A stretch of 64,000 nucleotides of DNA. It comes from VXRN01 sp965116415 (GTDB lineage: Bacteria > Chloroflexota > Dehalococcoidia > Lucifugimonadales > UBA1123). The notes beneath the pieces were generated by a model. It searched no databases, was not told the origin of the DNA, and saw nothing but the letters and a program-made list of their open reading frames with translations. The translations under genes and the position numbers were made by a program. Positions 34,701 to 43,177 of the stretch are shown here, piece after piece. How positions within the stretch are numbered: position 1 is the first letter of the stretch; the number at the start of each line of letters is the position of its first letter. The stretch spans positions 930,001-994,000 of the forward strand of contig OZ220693.1 of NCBI GenBank assembly GCA_965116415.1. The letters run 5' to 3'.

Positions 34701-36373
34701 TCGGCCTCGGCAAGCAGATCACTCATCTTGCGGAATTTGGCAGGCAGGTCGTATTCGTAGATCGGCAACTCTTCGATCTCGTACTCGTACAGACCGGGCA
34801 GTCCCTCCTCCCAGTGCTCCTTCAGGATGGTCGAGCCACGGGGCACATTCGACTGGATCCACTCGGATGCTCGAACCGCTGGGTGAATTTCTGAGTAGAT
34901 GCCGCTGTACGAGACCCCGTAGAACACAGTAATCGTGGCTGCCAGCGCTGCAACTACTCCCAGTACCACCTTCACAGCGGGCCGCCTGCTCCTGGCCCAC
35001 GACCAAAGGTCCACCACCATCCTCGACCCGAACAGGACTAGCACGGGAGTAATCGGAAGCATGTAGCGCATGAACTTCACGTCGAATGCGCCGACTATGA
35101 GGAAGTACGGAATCGCCCACGACAGCAGTACGGCATTCAGCCTGGTATCAAGAGACCGAATGGGAATCGTGGCAACAATCGCGCCGACCGCTATGGCCGA
35201 CGCCAGCAAGGTCGCGACCATGCTGCTCGAAAGTATGAGAATCCCGGCAGGCACTACGAGGCCAATCACGAGATAGGCAACCGCAAACCATATCCTGAGA
35301 CCCTTTAGCGCCGCGTAGAGAGTCCCGACGACAGCCACTACTCCGAGGGGCAAACCCAGTCCCCAGACCGCAAGCTGCTGGACGTGGTACAGGTAGGCTG
35401 TGGTGTCGATGTACTGGCGAGTGTACGGGTAGTCTCGAATCCTGCGGACCATCTCGGACTGCTCGGCGAAGTCCGCGTAAAACTGCCGCCAGTCCAGGAA
35501 GGCATAGGGCTGGGCTACTACCAGGACGCCGGCCGTGACACCGAGTCCGATCAGTCCAGATTTAGCCCCGGTCGATAATCTGCCAAAGAAGTCTAAATTT
35601 CGACCTGCGCCACTTGGAACGAGTCCGGTCACGTAGATGAAATGGGCCACGACGTAGGCGGCCAGGATCGGCGTAACGCTGACCTTGGTCGCCAGGGCGA
35701 GTCCGATGCATAGCCCGGCCAGCGCGGAATCCGAGTACCTACCCCATCGTGCCACCCTCAGCAGGAAGTACAGCGTCGCCGTCGCGAACAGCGCCATGAG
35801 CGTATCGACAGCGAAGAAGTGACTTAACTGGATATGTATAACTGAGAAGGCGACAAGTCCTGCCGCCAGCAGGCCCGTCGCGCGAGACCAGATCGCTCTT
35901 CCTATCAGGTACGTGACCAGGATCGTCACGACGTCAGCAAGGGCTGAGACAGCACGCGCGGGCACTCTGAGGTCTTCAAACCCGATCACGGGCAGATCGC
36001 CGAAGAGTATGTCGACGAACTTGATGAGATAGAGGGGGAAGCTGCCGTATGGGAACCAGCCAGGGTTCCACGGACTCTGCTCAGCGTCCAACAGAACCGA
36101 GAGCTCGCTCAGGGGAGGCAGCTCTAATTCGACTACCTTGAAGAGAATCGCCCTCTCGTCTGGATGTGGCGTCCAGCCGAACCCCTCATCCCAACTCAGT
36201 CCGTATAGACGAAGAGCGAGAGCCACGACGAGTATTCCGGTCAGCGCTATCGCCGAAGTCCGGCGGCTGATGCCAGGGCCGCTCGATGAGCTAAGACCGA
36301 CCAGATGGGACAGGCGGTCTACCACACCGCCTGAACGCGGCGTGTCCGATGATGTTGGGGCTTCAACCATCAA
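31781..36373 (-). CDS. Giant polytopic membrane protein: GT39-like N-terminal half plus DUF2298 (Chlor_Arch_YYY) half
   Basis: 1530 residues. The N-terminal ~600 residues resemble a dolichyl-phosphate-mannose-type (GT39/ArnT-like) glycosyltransferase: an acidic pair in GWTPHPDERAIL after the first helix, many membrane helices and a soluble region. From about residue 740 the sequence matches DUF2298 / Chlor_Arch_YYY, with MADLWHPYRGGEKPMDMAY-like and DPHAHLWALPFTLL segments. That domain is found mainly in Chloroflexota and archaea. The likely role is transfer of sugars from a lipid carrier at the outer membrane face, by inference. Its start lies 31 bases after the ribokinase-like stop. Confidence 0.85.
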   Translation of the reverse strand: MMVEAPTSSDTPRSGGVVDRLSHLVGLSSSSGPGISRRTSAIALTGILVVALALRLYGLSWDEGFGWTPHPDERAILFKVVELELPPLSELSVLLDAEQSPWNPGWFPYGSFPLYLIKFVDILFGDLPVIGFEDLRVPARAVSALADVVTILVTYLIGRAIWSRATGLLAAGLVAFSVIHIQLSHFFAVDTLMALFATATLYFLLRVARWGRYSDSALAGLCIGLALATKVSVTPILAAYVVAHFIYVTGLVPSGAGRNLDFFGRLSTGAKSGLIGLGVTAGVLVVAQPYAFLDWRQFYADFAEQSEMVRRIRDYPYTRQYIDTTAYLYHVQQLAVWGLGLPLGVVAVVGTLYAALKGLRIWFAVAYLVIGLVVPAGILILSSSMVATLLASAIAVGAIVATIPIRSLDTRLNAVLLSWAIPYFLIVGAFDVKFMRYMLPITPVLVLFGSRMVVDLWSWARSRRPAVKVVLGVVAALAATITVFYGVSYSGIYSEIHPAVRASEWIQSNVPRGSTILKEHWEEGLPGLYEYEIEELPIYEYDLPAKFRKMSDLLAEADYITLYSNRLYGTVSRLPDRYPVSREYYRQLFSGDLGYTLDAHFTSYPNLLGVGFVDETFERPDLPPPGRLTGARPHPVSINLGYADESFSVYDHPKVLVFRNSERLDADEIMRRIEEGSGGYPVVNPLAVLDPPPSGRQLMLTPEESADRQAGGTWSEIVDTGGVAGQAPALLWLVVVQVIALSSAPLAFTVFRPLADRGWLMSKALGLLIVGLATWLLASLELMTFTRSTVLVALLAVAAVNAVLLIANRGEILQFFKRRWKTIAMAEVIFLVAFLAFVAIRMANPDLWHPYRGGEKPMDMAYLNAVMKSVYMPPFDPWFSGGYLNYYYWGQFLVSTLIHLTGIVPEIAVNLAVPTFFAMTAALSYSVVYTLVSWVRSSRGEPAGMSPVIAGLVGLAFVTVIGNLDGAIQVAQSAWKALVNGVPVGEFDFWRSSRMMPPDPPGHEITEFPYFTFLFADPHAHLWALPFTLLCIGLSASVVFGLAQSRTLRDVWSSGHLLTLMILSVSIGALRLLNTWDYPTYLLFGFAAIGLGEYLAQGGISGGVIFRTAVKSGLVLAVGLVVFLPFHVTNETFFLGIERTTNQTTLWQFLAIFGLFTFVIGSYLLWELRDWLSRAWNGVLSGSGSLTRALAGDVVPDSASVSGLSVHIGPALVLTFVSGALLMGFLLTSLLSGSGWGTVAFAGVLLTLTAVVGLRALVERTTRGAPAVAFVALVIGTALAIIIGLDFVRVEGDIDRMNSVFKFYMQVWVLLALGSAYLVWRMTTSLLDASAQGLKFRRAWVGGVAVLVVCAAVFTVLGTQDRLRDRFDTDNVPLTLDGLAYVPGTTYLDREGAIDLEADLEGVHWLRENVQGSPVILEANTPLYRWGGRVSIHTGLPSVVGWRWHQQQQRWDYRHQVDGRIRDVDRIYSTARPSEAIDLLTRYGVKYVYLGQVERLYYPEHGIAKFDDELRSHLTPVFHTDNVTVYEFKG

Positions 36374-36404
36374 CCAGTTTGAGGATCAGGAGGCATTCAG
36401 GCTC

Positions 36405-37337
36405 TCAGGAACGCGCCAGAAGCGCATCCACCTCGGCCCTGTACGGCATCGCCTCCTGCGCGCCGCTCTTGGTGACGGCAAGCGCTCCGGCAGCGGACCC
36501 GAACCTCACGGCGTCCGAAAGTGATTGACCCTCTGCAAGAGCAATGCCTAGACCAGCAGCGAATGCATCCCCCGCCGCCACTGAGTCTATGGCATCGACG
36601 TTGAATGGCGGGACGAGCCCACCCTCGTCGCGGTTCATGTAGAAGGCGCCGCCGGAGCCCAGCGTTGGCACCGCCGCGGTCACCCCCTGCTCAACAAGGA
36701 CCTTGGCAGCCGCCTCTGCCGAAGCTGTATCAGTGACGGTTATCCCGGTCAGGAACTCCGCCTCGGCCTGGTTTGGAGTCAGTACGTCGCAAAGGCGATA
36801 GGCTTCATGCCCCATTTCGAGCGCGGGAGCCGGGTCCCAGACGACGGTCACTCCCCACTCTTTCGCGAGCGACGCCGCACTTAACGCAACGTCTAGCGGC
36901 GTCTCGAGCTGAAGCAGCAGAACGTCCGCCCCGTCGAGCGCGTCATCAACCGCAGATACTTGCGCGTCGTCGCAGGCCATGTTGGCCCCATAGACGGCCA
37001 CGATCATGTTCTCGGCCTGCTCATCCAATAGGATCAGGGCAACACCAGATGGGTTATTGGGGTCGACAGCGACGCCGGAAACGTCAATGCCCTCAGAGCG
37101 CATCCCTTCAAGCAGGGTAGGCCCGAACTGGTCGTCGCCAACGCGTCCCACCATGCGCACCTCTGCTCCGAGGCGGGCGGCCGCGACAGCCTGGTTGGCG
37201 CCCTTGCCGCCCGGCGCGGTATGAAAGGATGTCCCAAAGACAGTTTCACCAGGGCTGGGCATACGCTCGGACGTGGCTACAAGGTCCATGTTAATGCCAC
37301 CCAGCACCACGACAACCGGAGAGCGTGAGGTGTTCAT
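36405..37337 (-). CDS. Ribokinase-like PfkB-family sugar kinase
   Basis: 310 residues from ATG 37337, nine bases after GGAGG. Motifs: VVLGGINMDLVATSERMPSPGE, the sugar site PGGKGANQAVAAARLGA, and the catalytic site DSVAAGDAFAAGLG with the Asp base. They match ribokinase (RbsK) more closely than other PfkB branches, but ribose is not proven. The ATG overlaps the stop of the HAD gene by four bases (ATGA), so the two are translationally coupled. A long upstream extension in the same frame is an artefact of overlap with the HAD gene. Confidence 0.85.
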   Translation of the reverse strand: MNTSRSPVVVVLGGINMDLVATSERMPSPGETVFGTSFHTAPGGKGANQAVAAARLGAEVRMVGRVGDDQFGPTLLEGMRSEGIDVSGVAVDPNNPSGVALILLDEQAENMIVAVYGANMACDDAQVSAVDDALDGADVLLLQLETPLDVALSAASLAKEWGVTVVWDPAPALEMGHEAYRLCDVLTPNQAEAEFLTGITVTDTASAEAAAKVLVEQGVTAAVPTLGSGGAFYMNRDEGGLVPPFNVDAIDSVAAGDAFAAGLGIALAEGQSLSDAVRFGSAAGALAVTKSGAQEAMPYRAEVDALLARS

Positions 37338-38146
37338 CCGACGTAACCTCCATCCAGCAGGTATTCGAGCACCCTGGCGACACCATCGTCTTCCATCGAA
37401 GGGGCGACGAGATCGGCGGCGGCGATGGCCTGCGGTACGCCGCCGTCGACAGCCACACCGAGTCCGGCCGTACTGAGCATCTGTATGTCGTTGTACCCGT
37501 TTCCGAAAGCGAGGGTATCGCCTGGGTCTATGTCCAGGTGCTCGCACAGCCACCCGATCGCCTTGTCCTTGCCGGCGTCGGGGTGGAGTATCTCGCAGAA
37601 GTACGAGAGCGACCTGGTTACGTAGAGGTCGCCGTCAAACCTGTCATTCAATTCGATCTCCAGGGACTCTATTGCGTCGTCGTCGCCCCTCACGACGAGT
37701 CTCGTCATGGGCCCGGACATGATCTCATCAGAATCTACGACGTGGATCGGAATGGAGTTCCGCTCGCCGTAGTCCATCGCCCACCACGACATCTTTCTTA
37801 CGTAGATGTCGTTGCGATGATAGGCCATGATGTCGAACTCGTCCCTACCCTCCAGCGCATCCAGTGCAGTCTCGGTCATCTCCTGTGTGAGCGGAGTGTG
37901 CCAGAGCAGGTCGCCATTCGGCATTGCGACATGCGCTCCCTGGAAGGTGATTATGGGACACGTCAGGCTGAGGTCTGTGGAGGCGTTCAGCGCGCTGAGG
38001 AAGGTCCTGCCCGTCGCCAGCGTAACGTAGGCTCCGCTTTCGCGGACGCGCTCAATGGCCGACCGGGTGCGCGATGAGATCTGCCGCTCGCGGTCGCGAA
38101 TCGTGCCGTCGACGTCGAGCGCTATCAGCCGGAAGCGCCTGTTCAT
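37334..38146 (-). CDS. HAD-superfamily hydrolase, Cof type
   Basis: 270 residues from ATG 38146 (GGAG five bases upstream); a TTG at 38161 is the other option. Motif I is ALDVDGTIRDR (DxDGT), motif II LATGRTF, and motif III/IV AGKDKAIGWL with GDTLAFGNGYNDIQML. The Cof-type cap domain lies between. These enzymes dephosphorylate sugar phosphates or cofactors. Coupling to the ribokinase-like gene suggests sugar-phosphate turnover. Confidence 0.88.
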   Translation of the reverse strand: MNRRFRLIALDVDGTIRDRERQISSRTRSAIERVRESGAYVTLATGRTFLSALNASTDLSLTCPIITFQGAHVAMPNGDLLWHTPLTQEMTETALDALEGRDEFDIMAYHRNDIYVRKMSWWAMDYGERNSIPIHVVDSDEIMSGPMTRLVVRGDDDAIESLEIELNDRFDGDLYVTRSLSYFCEILHPDAGKDKAIGWLCEHLDIDPGDTLAFGNGYNDIQMLSTAGLGVAVDGGVPQAIAAADLVAPSMEDDGVARVLEYLLDGGYVG

Positions 38147-38242
38147 CTGCACTCCGCGCAAACAGGAGCCAGTGCCGGATTAGGTCCGGTATCTGTGGTA
38201 CCATTCCGTCGGCGTTGAACGACACCAACAGCGGGGTTCGGC

Positions 38243-38335
38243 ATGTTTCGATTCACTCCACGCAGGGCACTCTGGACTATAGTAGTGCCGTTAGTAGTCA
38301 CTCTCTTGATCCTGGCGCTCAGGGACGGGGCCTGA
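38243..38335 (+). CDS. Possible 30-residue single-helix membrane peptide
   Basis: The frame begins MFRFTPRRALWT and continues into an uninterrupted hydrophobic stretch rich in Val and Leu, ending LALRDGA before TGA. This looks like a basic N-terminus plus one membrane helix. GGGG lies a few bases upstream, and TACCAT at about 38191 resembles the -10 used before the heme A synthase gene. No family is recognised; it could be a remnant of a larger membrane protein. Confidence 0.35.
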   Translation: MFRFTPRRALWTIVVPLVVTLLILALRDGA

Positions 38336-38351
38336 TACTTCGCCGCTGACA

Positions 38352-38429
38352 CCAGCTTAAAGCTGGACATGTAAAACAGTCTAGCCTAGCGTACCCCCAG
38401 GTTAAACTTGGACACCAGCTTAAAGCTGG
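38352..38429. repeat. Cluster of three hairpin elements (copies 4, 5 and a degenerate copy)
   Basis: CCAGC-TTAAA-GCTGG at 38352-38366 (followed by ACATGTAAAA) and at 38415-38429 (followed by ACATGTGAGG). Between them, at 38397-38411, is CCAGG-TTAAA-CTTGG, whose inner pair is swapped to G-C and which has one G-T pair, so it still folds. The cluster lies about 100 bases before the epimerase start. Confidence 0.8.
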
Positions 38430-38525
38430 ACATGTGAGGCAGTCGATGGGAAGGTCTTCCAGTGATTATCTTTTCAAGTGCCAGGAAGGACTCTGTGTCG
38501 CTGGAAGATGTGAACGGAGGATAGT

Positions 38526-39323
38526 ATGACGGACAAGGCGCGAGTTCTGGTGACCGGCGCAGCCGGACAGATCGGCGGCATCATCCGCAGCAAGCTGGGG
38601 TTCAGATACGACCTTGTCGGTCTTGACATCGTCGACTGCGGATGGCCCGAGTCGCACGTCGCCGATCTGAGCGACATCGACTCGATCAGTCCCGCGTTCG
38701 AAGGCGTGGACGTGGTCGTGCATCTTGGCGCGGACCCAAGCCCGCAGGCCTCCTGGGAGTCGACCCTGAACAACAACATCATCGGCACTCGCAACGTGTA
38801 CGAGGCGGCCAGACTGGCGGGCGCGAGTAGGGTGATACTTGCAAGTACCAACCACGCAGTGGGGTTCTACCCGCTGAAGGACGACCCGTACAAGGCGATC
38901 TACGACGGCAGGCTCGCAGAGGTCAGGCGGCCCTTCAGGATGCTCGACGACAGGGACCTACGACCCGACAGCCTCTATGGGGTTAGCAAGGCGTTCGGAG
39001 AGTCCCTGGGCAGCTACTATCACGACCAGTACGAGCTGTCCATCATCTGTCTCCGCATTGGCTGGGTGATGACGCCGGACGACCCCACTTTCCACCCGGC
39101 CGCGCTCTCTTTGTGGCTCAGCCACCGCGACGCGGCGCAACTGGTCCAGAAGGCGATCGATGCGCCACCATCAGTCGGGTTCGCAATCGTCTATGGCATG
39201 TCCAGGAACGACCTGCGGATCTGGGACATCGAGGCCGGAGAGAGGACCATCGGATTCTCTCCTGTGGACGGATCGGGCGAGGACTGGACTCTGGTCGAAG
39301 GCGCCCGGGGCTTCATGGGGTAG
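38526..39323 (+). CDS. NAD-dependent epimerase/dehydratase, uronate-dehydrogenase-like
   Basis: 265 residues, an extended SDR. The nucleotide site is VLVTGAAGQIGGIIRSKL. DVVVHLGADPSPQASWES, ASTNHAVGFYP and the catalytic YGVSKAFGE (Tyr, Lys) follow. The ASTNHAVGFYP block and overall length are like uronate dehydrogenase (Udh), which oxidises hexuronates to aldarolactones; that assignment is tentative. GGAGG lies four bases before the ATG. It is followed after seven bases by the PrpB-like lyase gene. Confidence 0.82.
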   Translation: MTDKARVLVTGAAGQIGGIIRSKLGFRYDLVGLDIVDCGWPESHVADLSDIDSISPAFEGVDVVVHLGADPSPQASWESTLNNNIIGTRNVYEAARLAGASRVILASTNHAVGFYPLKDDPYKAIYDGRLAEVRRPFRMLDDRDLRPDSLYGVSKAFGESLGSYYHDQYELSIICLRIGWVMTPDDPTFHPAALSLWLSHRDAAQLVQKAIDAPPSVGFAIVYGMSRNDLRIWDIEAGERTIGFSPVDGSGEDWTLVEGARGFMG

Positions 39324-39330
39324 GTCTCTG

Positions 39331-40251
39331 ATGACGTGGGAGATTCGAGCCGGGTCTGCACAACAGGCGGACAGCCTGACCGATCTGCTCGCAAGTGGCG
39401 GGACGATTCCAGTTGCTGGAGTGTTCAACCCGCTCTCGGCGCTCATCGCTGAGGACGTAGGTTTCAAGGCGCTGTACTTCTCAGGCGCGGCGTTCTCGGC
39501 CAGTCTCGGAATCCCGGACATCGGCCTGTTCACTCTGGACGAGCTCACTCAAGCCGTCAGGTGGGTAACGAGAGCCACCAGCCTGCCCTTGATAGTTGAT
39601 GCGGACACCGGATTCGGTGAGGCGATCAACACCTACCGGACGGTCAAGGAGCTTGAGGCTGCCGGCGCGGCAGCGATCCAGATAGAGGACCAGGTGATGC
39701 CCAAGCGGTGCGGACACCTCGAAGGCAAGCAGGTCGTGAGTCCGGACGAGTTCTCCGCCAAGGTCAGGGCGGCCGTCCAGGCTCGCAGGTGTGCGCTAAT
39801 CGTGGCAAGAACAGACTCCAAGGCAATCAACGGCATGGACGACTCAATCGAGCGAGGACGCGCGTACCGGGCGTCAGGAGCCGATATCATATTCCCGGAG
39901 GCGCTCGAAACCGCCGGTGAGTTTCGACACTACGCAGACTCTGTTGGTGGCCCACTGGTGGCGAACATGACCGAGTTTGGGAAGACACCCTACCTGAGCG
40001 TTTCGGAGTTTGGGGCGCTGGGTTACCAGCTAGTGATCTTTCCAGTAACGTCGCTGAGGATCGCGGCCAAGTCGATCAGAGACGCGATGGAGGAAGTCCT
40101 CGCTAACGGCACCCAGGCCGGTATGCTCGAAAACATGCAGACGCGCTCCGATCTGTACCAACTTATCGGCTACCGGGACTACGAGGAACTGGACTCGAAA
40201 CTGTCCGCATCCCCCATTGAGAGCCATATTCAGGCAGGCCGAATACGATGA
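39331..40251 (+). CDS. Isocitrate lyase/PEP mutase family, PrpB-like
   Basis: 306 residues from ATG 39331. Motifs: YFSGAAFSASLGIPDIGL, the metal loop VDADTGFGEAINTYRTV, and the lid loop IEDQVMPKRCGHLEGKQVV with the catalytic Cys in KRCGH. The latter is the 2-methylisocitrate lyase form, so the predicted reaction is cleavage of methylisocitrate or a similar 2-hydroxy tricarboxylate to pyruvate and a dicarboxylate. No prpC or prpD is nearby, so the physiological substrate is open. The TGA overlaps the next ATG by four bases. Confidence 0.85.
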   Translation: MTWEIRAGSAQQADSLTDLLASGGTIPVAGVFNPLSALIAEDVGFKALYFSGAAFSASLGIPDIGLFTLDELTQAVRWVTRATSLPLIVDADTGFGEAINTYRTVKELEAAGAAAIQIEDQVMPKRCGHLEGKQVVSPDEFSAKVRAAVQARRCALIVARTDSKAINGMDDSIERGRAYRASGADIIFPEALETAGEFRHYADSVGGPLVANMTEFGKTPYLSVSEFGALGYQLVIFPVTSLRIAAKSIRDAMEEVLANGTQAGMLENMQTRSDLYQLIGYRDYEELDSKLSASPIESHIQAGRIR

Positions 40252-40739
40252 CCGAGAGTGAAACGAACAGGACCGCAAGACTCGGAGACGAGGTACGTGT
40301 CCACTACGTCGGAACGACCGAAGGCCAGCAGTTCGACTCGTCCCACGAACGCGGCGAGCCGCTGGAGTTCGTGCTAGGGGCCAGGCAGGTAGTGGCGGGC
40401 TTCGAGAGCGCCGTGCTTGGCATGTCCCCCGGAGAGAAGAAGACCGTCACAATACCTGCAAGCCAGGCCTACGGCCCCCACAACCAGGACATGATGCTGG
40501 AAGAGGACATCTCCGAGCTGCCACCTGGTGTAGAAGTCGGCGTCACTCTCGTGGGCCAGGACGCCGACGGCCAGCAGCTCCGGTTCGTCGTCATCGACAT
40601 AGTCGACGGCCGGGTGATACTGGACGCCAATCATCCGCTGGCGGGGCGTGACCTGACTTTCGACCTTGAACTGGTGGAGATTGTTGAGGACGGTGGTGTC
40701 GACGAAGTCGAGCTGCCCTGGGGCGGCCCCGCGACCTAG
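40248..40739 (+). CDS. SlyD-like FKBP-type peptidyl-prolyl isomerase
   Basis: 163 residues. The FKBP domain (VRVHYVGTTEGQQFDSSHER, then VLGARQVVAGFESAVLGMSPGEK) is interrupted by the IF chaperone insertion (about residues 75-130), as in SlyD. The His/Cys-rich metal-binding tail of E. coli SlyD is absent; the protein ends VDEVELPWGGPAT. It catalyses proline isomerisation and holds unfolded chains. Its ATG lies inside the stop of the lyase gene (ATGA). Confidence 0.92.
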   Translation: MTESETNRTARLGDEVRVHYVGTTEGQQFDSSHERGEPLEFVLGARQVVAGFESAVLGMSPGEKKTVTIPASQAYGPHNQDMMLEEDISELPPGVEVGVTLVGQDADGQQLRFVVIDIVDGRVILDANHPLAGRDLTFDLELVEIVEDGGVDEVELPWGGPAT

Positions 40740-40770
40740 CGGACTCCACGCACTCACGATGGTCTGAATA

Positions 40771-40800
40771 CCGTCCTTCGACAAGCTCAGGACGAACGAT
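40771..40800. repeat. REP-C half copy
   Basis: CCGTCCTTCGACAAGCTC AGGACGAACGAT, the reverse complement of the left half of the copy at 29621. It lies between two convergent genes. Confidence 0.8.
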
Positions 40801-40829
40801 CGTGACGATCAGGGCTAAGATGGCGGCAC

Positions 40830-41918
40830 CTAGTCCACCGCGTACCTCGCCAGCTTCTCCTCGTCGAACTCTACGCCGAGACCCGGCCCCTGAGGCAGCA
40901 CGATCTGCCCGTCCTCGACCACCGGCTCCTCGGTGAACATGTCGAACGTCCAGGGCATGTGCTCCACGGTGAGGCCATTCGGCGCCGCTGCTATCGCGTG
41001 GACAAGCACCTCTGTGGCGAGGTGGCTGACAACCGGCAGATTGAAGATCTCAGCCATGTGCGCGACCTTCATAAACCCGGTGAGTCCCCCTACTCTGAGC
41101 AGGTCGACCATGACGATGTCCAGCGACCTGTGCTCCAGCATATGCCTGAACGGGATCGTGCCGTAGTGGTACTCGCCGGTTGCTATCGGCGTGTCCAGAG
41201 CATCCGCGATGCGGGCGTAGCCTTCGTAGTCCTGGTGCTGTATCGGATCTTCCAGCCAGAAGAGGCCGAAGTCAGCCATCAGGCGTCCAATCCTCATGGT
41301 CGTGTTGATGTCCCAACCCTGGTTGATGTCCACCATCAGGTCGACCTCGTCGCCAATCGAAGAGCGCATGACCCTCATGCGCTCTATCTCCCTGGCGTCT
41401 GTGTCCTCTCCGCCCATTCTGAACTTCATGGCCTTGAAGCCCTGCTCGACCAGCTCGGGGCCTGTCTTGGCGAGCATGTCCAGGTCGTAGGTGCGCCACA
41501 GGTGCCCGCTGGCATAGGTTGGAACGCGGTCGGCGAACCCTCCCAGGAGGCGATAAATCGGCTGTCCCAGCGCTTTGCCCCGGATGTCCCAGAGCGCGAC
41601 GTCGATCGCCGAAACTGATCTGGTCACCAGTCCTGCCGGCGAGCCGCTTCCTCCGAGCGCCATGAGATGGGTATTGATCTGCTCGACCATCATCGGGTCT
41701 GAGCCGATGGTCTGCTCGGATAAGCTGTCCACTGACTGCTTCAGCGCCTTGAGCATAACGTCAGAGGCGAATCCGGCATATCCGATGCCCTCGATGCCGT
41801 CATCAGTCCTGAGCTTGAGCGTGACGAAGCTGGCAGCCACGCTTCCGGGCCCCGATGACAGGGGACCAACCGCTCTCGGCAGCGCGACTACTCCCGTCTC
41901 AAATCCTGTTACCTTCAT
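40830..41918 (-). CDS. Enolase-superfamily (mandelate racemase/muconate lactonizing) enzyme
   Basis: 362 residues from ATG 41918, five bases after AAGGAG; an open frame to 42086 is a read-through of the neighbour. The barrel carries MKFRMGGE (general base Lys region), LMVDINQGWD, WLEDPIQHQD (metal ligands Asp, Glu) and IATGEYHYG. The reaction on a carboxylate substrate (racemisation, dehydration or cycloisomerisation) is not determined. It is 16 bases downstream of the galactonate-dehydratase-like gene and co-transcribed. Confidence 0.88.
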   Translation of the reverse strand: MKVTGFETGVVALPRAVGPLSSGPGSVAASFVTLKLRTDDGIEGIGYAGFASDVMLKALKQSVDSLSEQTIGSDPMMVEQINTHLMALGGSGSPAGLVTRSVSAIDVALWDIRGKALGQPIYRLLGGFADRVPTYASGHLWRTYDLDMLAKTGPELVEQGFKAMKFRMGGEDTDAREIERMRVMRSSIGDEVDLMVDINQGWDINTTMRIGRLMADFGLFWLEDPIQHQDYEGYARIADALDTPIATGEYHYGTIPFRHMLEHRSLDIVMVDLLRVGGLTGFMKVAHMAEIFNLPVVSHLATEVLVHAIAAAPNGLTVEHMPWTFDMFTEEPVVEDGQIVLPQGPGLGVEFDEEKLARYAVD

Positions 41919-41934
41919 GATTGCTCCTTGGGAG

Positions 41935-43086
41935 TTATACCCAGTGGTTCTGCTGTCTCGACGGGATGGTGAACCTGCTTCGGTAGCCGCCCCTGTTCTC
42001 CACTTTCCCCTCGGGATACTTACGCAGGGCCTCTTCATCCAGCTCGACTCCGATCCCCACACCAGAGGGCAGATCGAAGTAGCCATCGGTCTGGCGAGGG
42101 AACGGCCCCGTCAGAATCGCCTCGTACCACTCTGCATGGCCTCCCTCCTGAATCAGGAAGTTCGGAGTGCCCGCATCGACGTGCAGCGCCGCCAGCGTAT
42201 TGATCGGTCCGTACGGGTTGTGGGGAGCGAACCCCACGTAGTATGTCTCCGCCATTGCGGCTATCTTCTTGAGCTCGCTGATACCGCCCGCGTGACACAC
42301 GTCAGGCTGAACAACAGAAACGGCCTGCTTCTCCAGCAGGTCCTTGAATCCCCACTTGGTGTAGATTCGCTCACCGGTGGCCAGTGGAATGTTGATAGCC
42401 TGAGCCACGCGGACCATCGCGTCCACGTTCTGGGGAGGTACTGCCTCCTCGTAGAAGAACGGCCGATACTGCTCCAGTTCCTGACCGATGCGAATAGCCT
42501 CGGCAGGGGTCAGGCGACCGTGGACCTCTATCAGCAGTTCAACGTCGTCACCCACAGCCTCACGGACCGCTGCGACCTTAGCCAGCGCGTCCCGCTCGGA
42601 CTCGGGCGAAGTGAATATGCCCTGGTGGCCAAACGGGTCTCCCTTCAGGGCTGTGTAACCCTGTTCTACGAAGGACATCGCGTTCTCGACCGCAGCATCA
42701 GGGTCCACGCCGTCGAACCGGCCGTAAGTCCAGAGCCTGTCCCGCATCGCGCCGCCGATCAGCTCGTAGACGGGCACGTTCAGCGCTTTGCCCTTGATGT
42801 CCCAGAGCGCGATCTCTATCCCTGAGATTGCCGCCATCTGGAGGGCTCCACCCCTAACATTGTGGAAGAGATGGTACATGTCCTGCCAGTGCTCTTCGAT
42901 TCTGAACGGGTCCTTGCCGACGATGGCAGACCCGAACTCCTCGATCACGGCAGCAACTGAGTTTGCACCGATGCTGGACTCACCCCAGCCGTTGACACCT
43001 TCATCCGTGCTGACCTTGACGAACACGTAGTTGGAGAAGGCTCCGGGCGGCTTGGTCACGAACGCAGTTATGTCTGTAATCTTCAT
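41935..43086 (-). CDS. Enolase-superfamily sugar-acid dehydratase, galactonate-dehydratase-like
   Basis: 383 residues from ATG 43086 (GGAG seven bases upstream). The N-terminal capping domain ends near MAAISGIEIALWDIKGKAL. The barrel shows KGDPFG, LLIEVHGRLTPAEAIRI (metal ligand and catalytic His), YEEAVPPQN, LATGERIYTKW and APHNPYGPI with the second catalytic His. The EVHGR and EEAVPPQN forms are those of the D-galactonate dehydratase / DgoD-RspA group. The substrate is probably an aldonate. With the epimerase and lyase across the intergenic space it points to sugar-acid catabolism. Confidence 0.88.
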   Translation of the reverse strand: MKITDITAFVTKPPGAFSNYVFVKVSTDEGVNGWGESSIGANSVAAVIEEFGSAIVGKDPFRIEEHWQDMYHLFHNVRGGALQMAAISGIEIALWDIKGKALNVPVYELIGGAMRDRLWTYGRFDGVDPDAAVENAMSFVEQGYTALKGDPFGHQGIFTSPESERDALAKVAAVREAVGDDVELLIEVHGRLTPAEAIRIGQELEQYRPFFYEEAVPPQNVDAMVRVAQAINIPLATGERIYTKWGFKDLLEKQAVSVVQPDVCHAGGISELKKIAAMAETYYVGFAPHNPYGPINTLAALHVDAGTPNFLIQEGGHAEWYEAILTGPFPRQTDGYFDLPSGVGIGVELDEEALRKYPEGKVENRGGYRSRFTIPSRQQNHWV

Positions 43087-43177
43087 GAAGTTGCTCCAAC
43101 TGAGCTGGTGAAGAGAAATTCGGGCCAATTCTATTGGCGGGCCTGATGCCGGTCAACCAAGACAGTACCAGGCTCGA

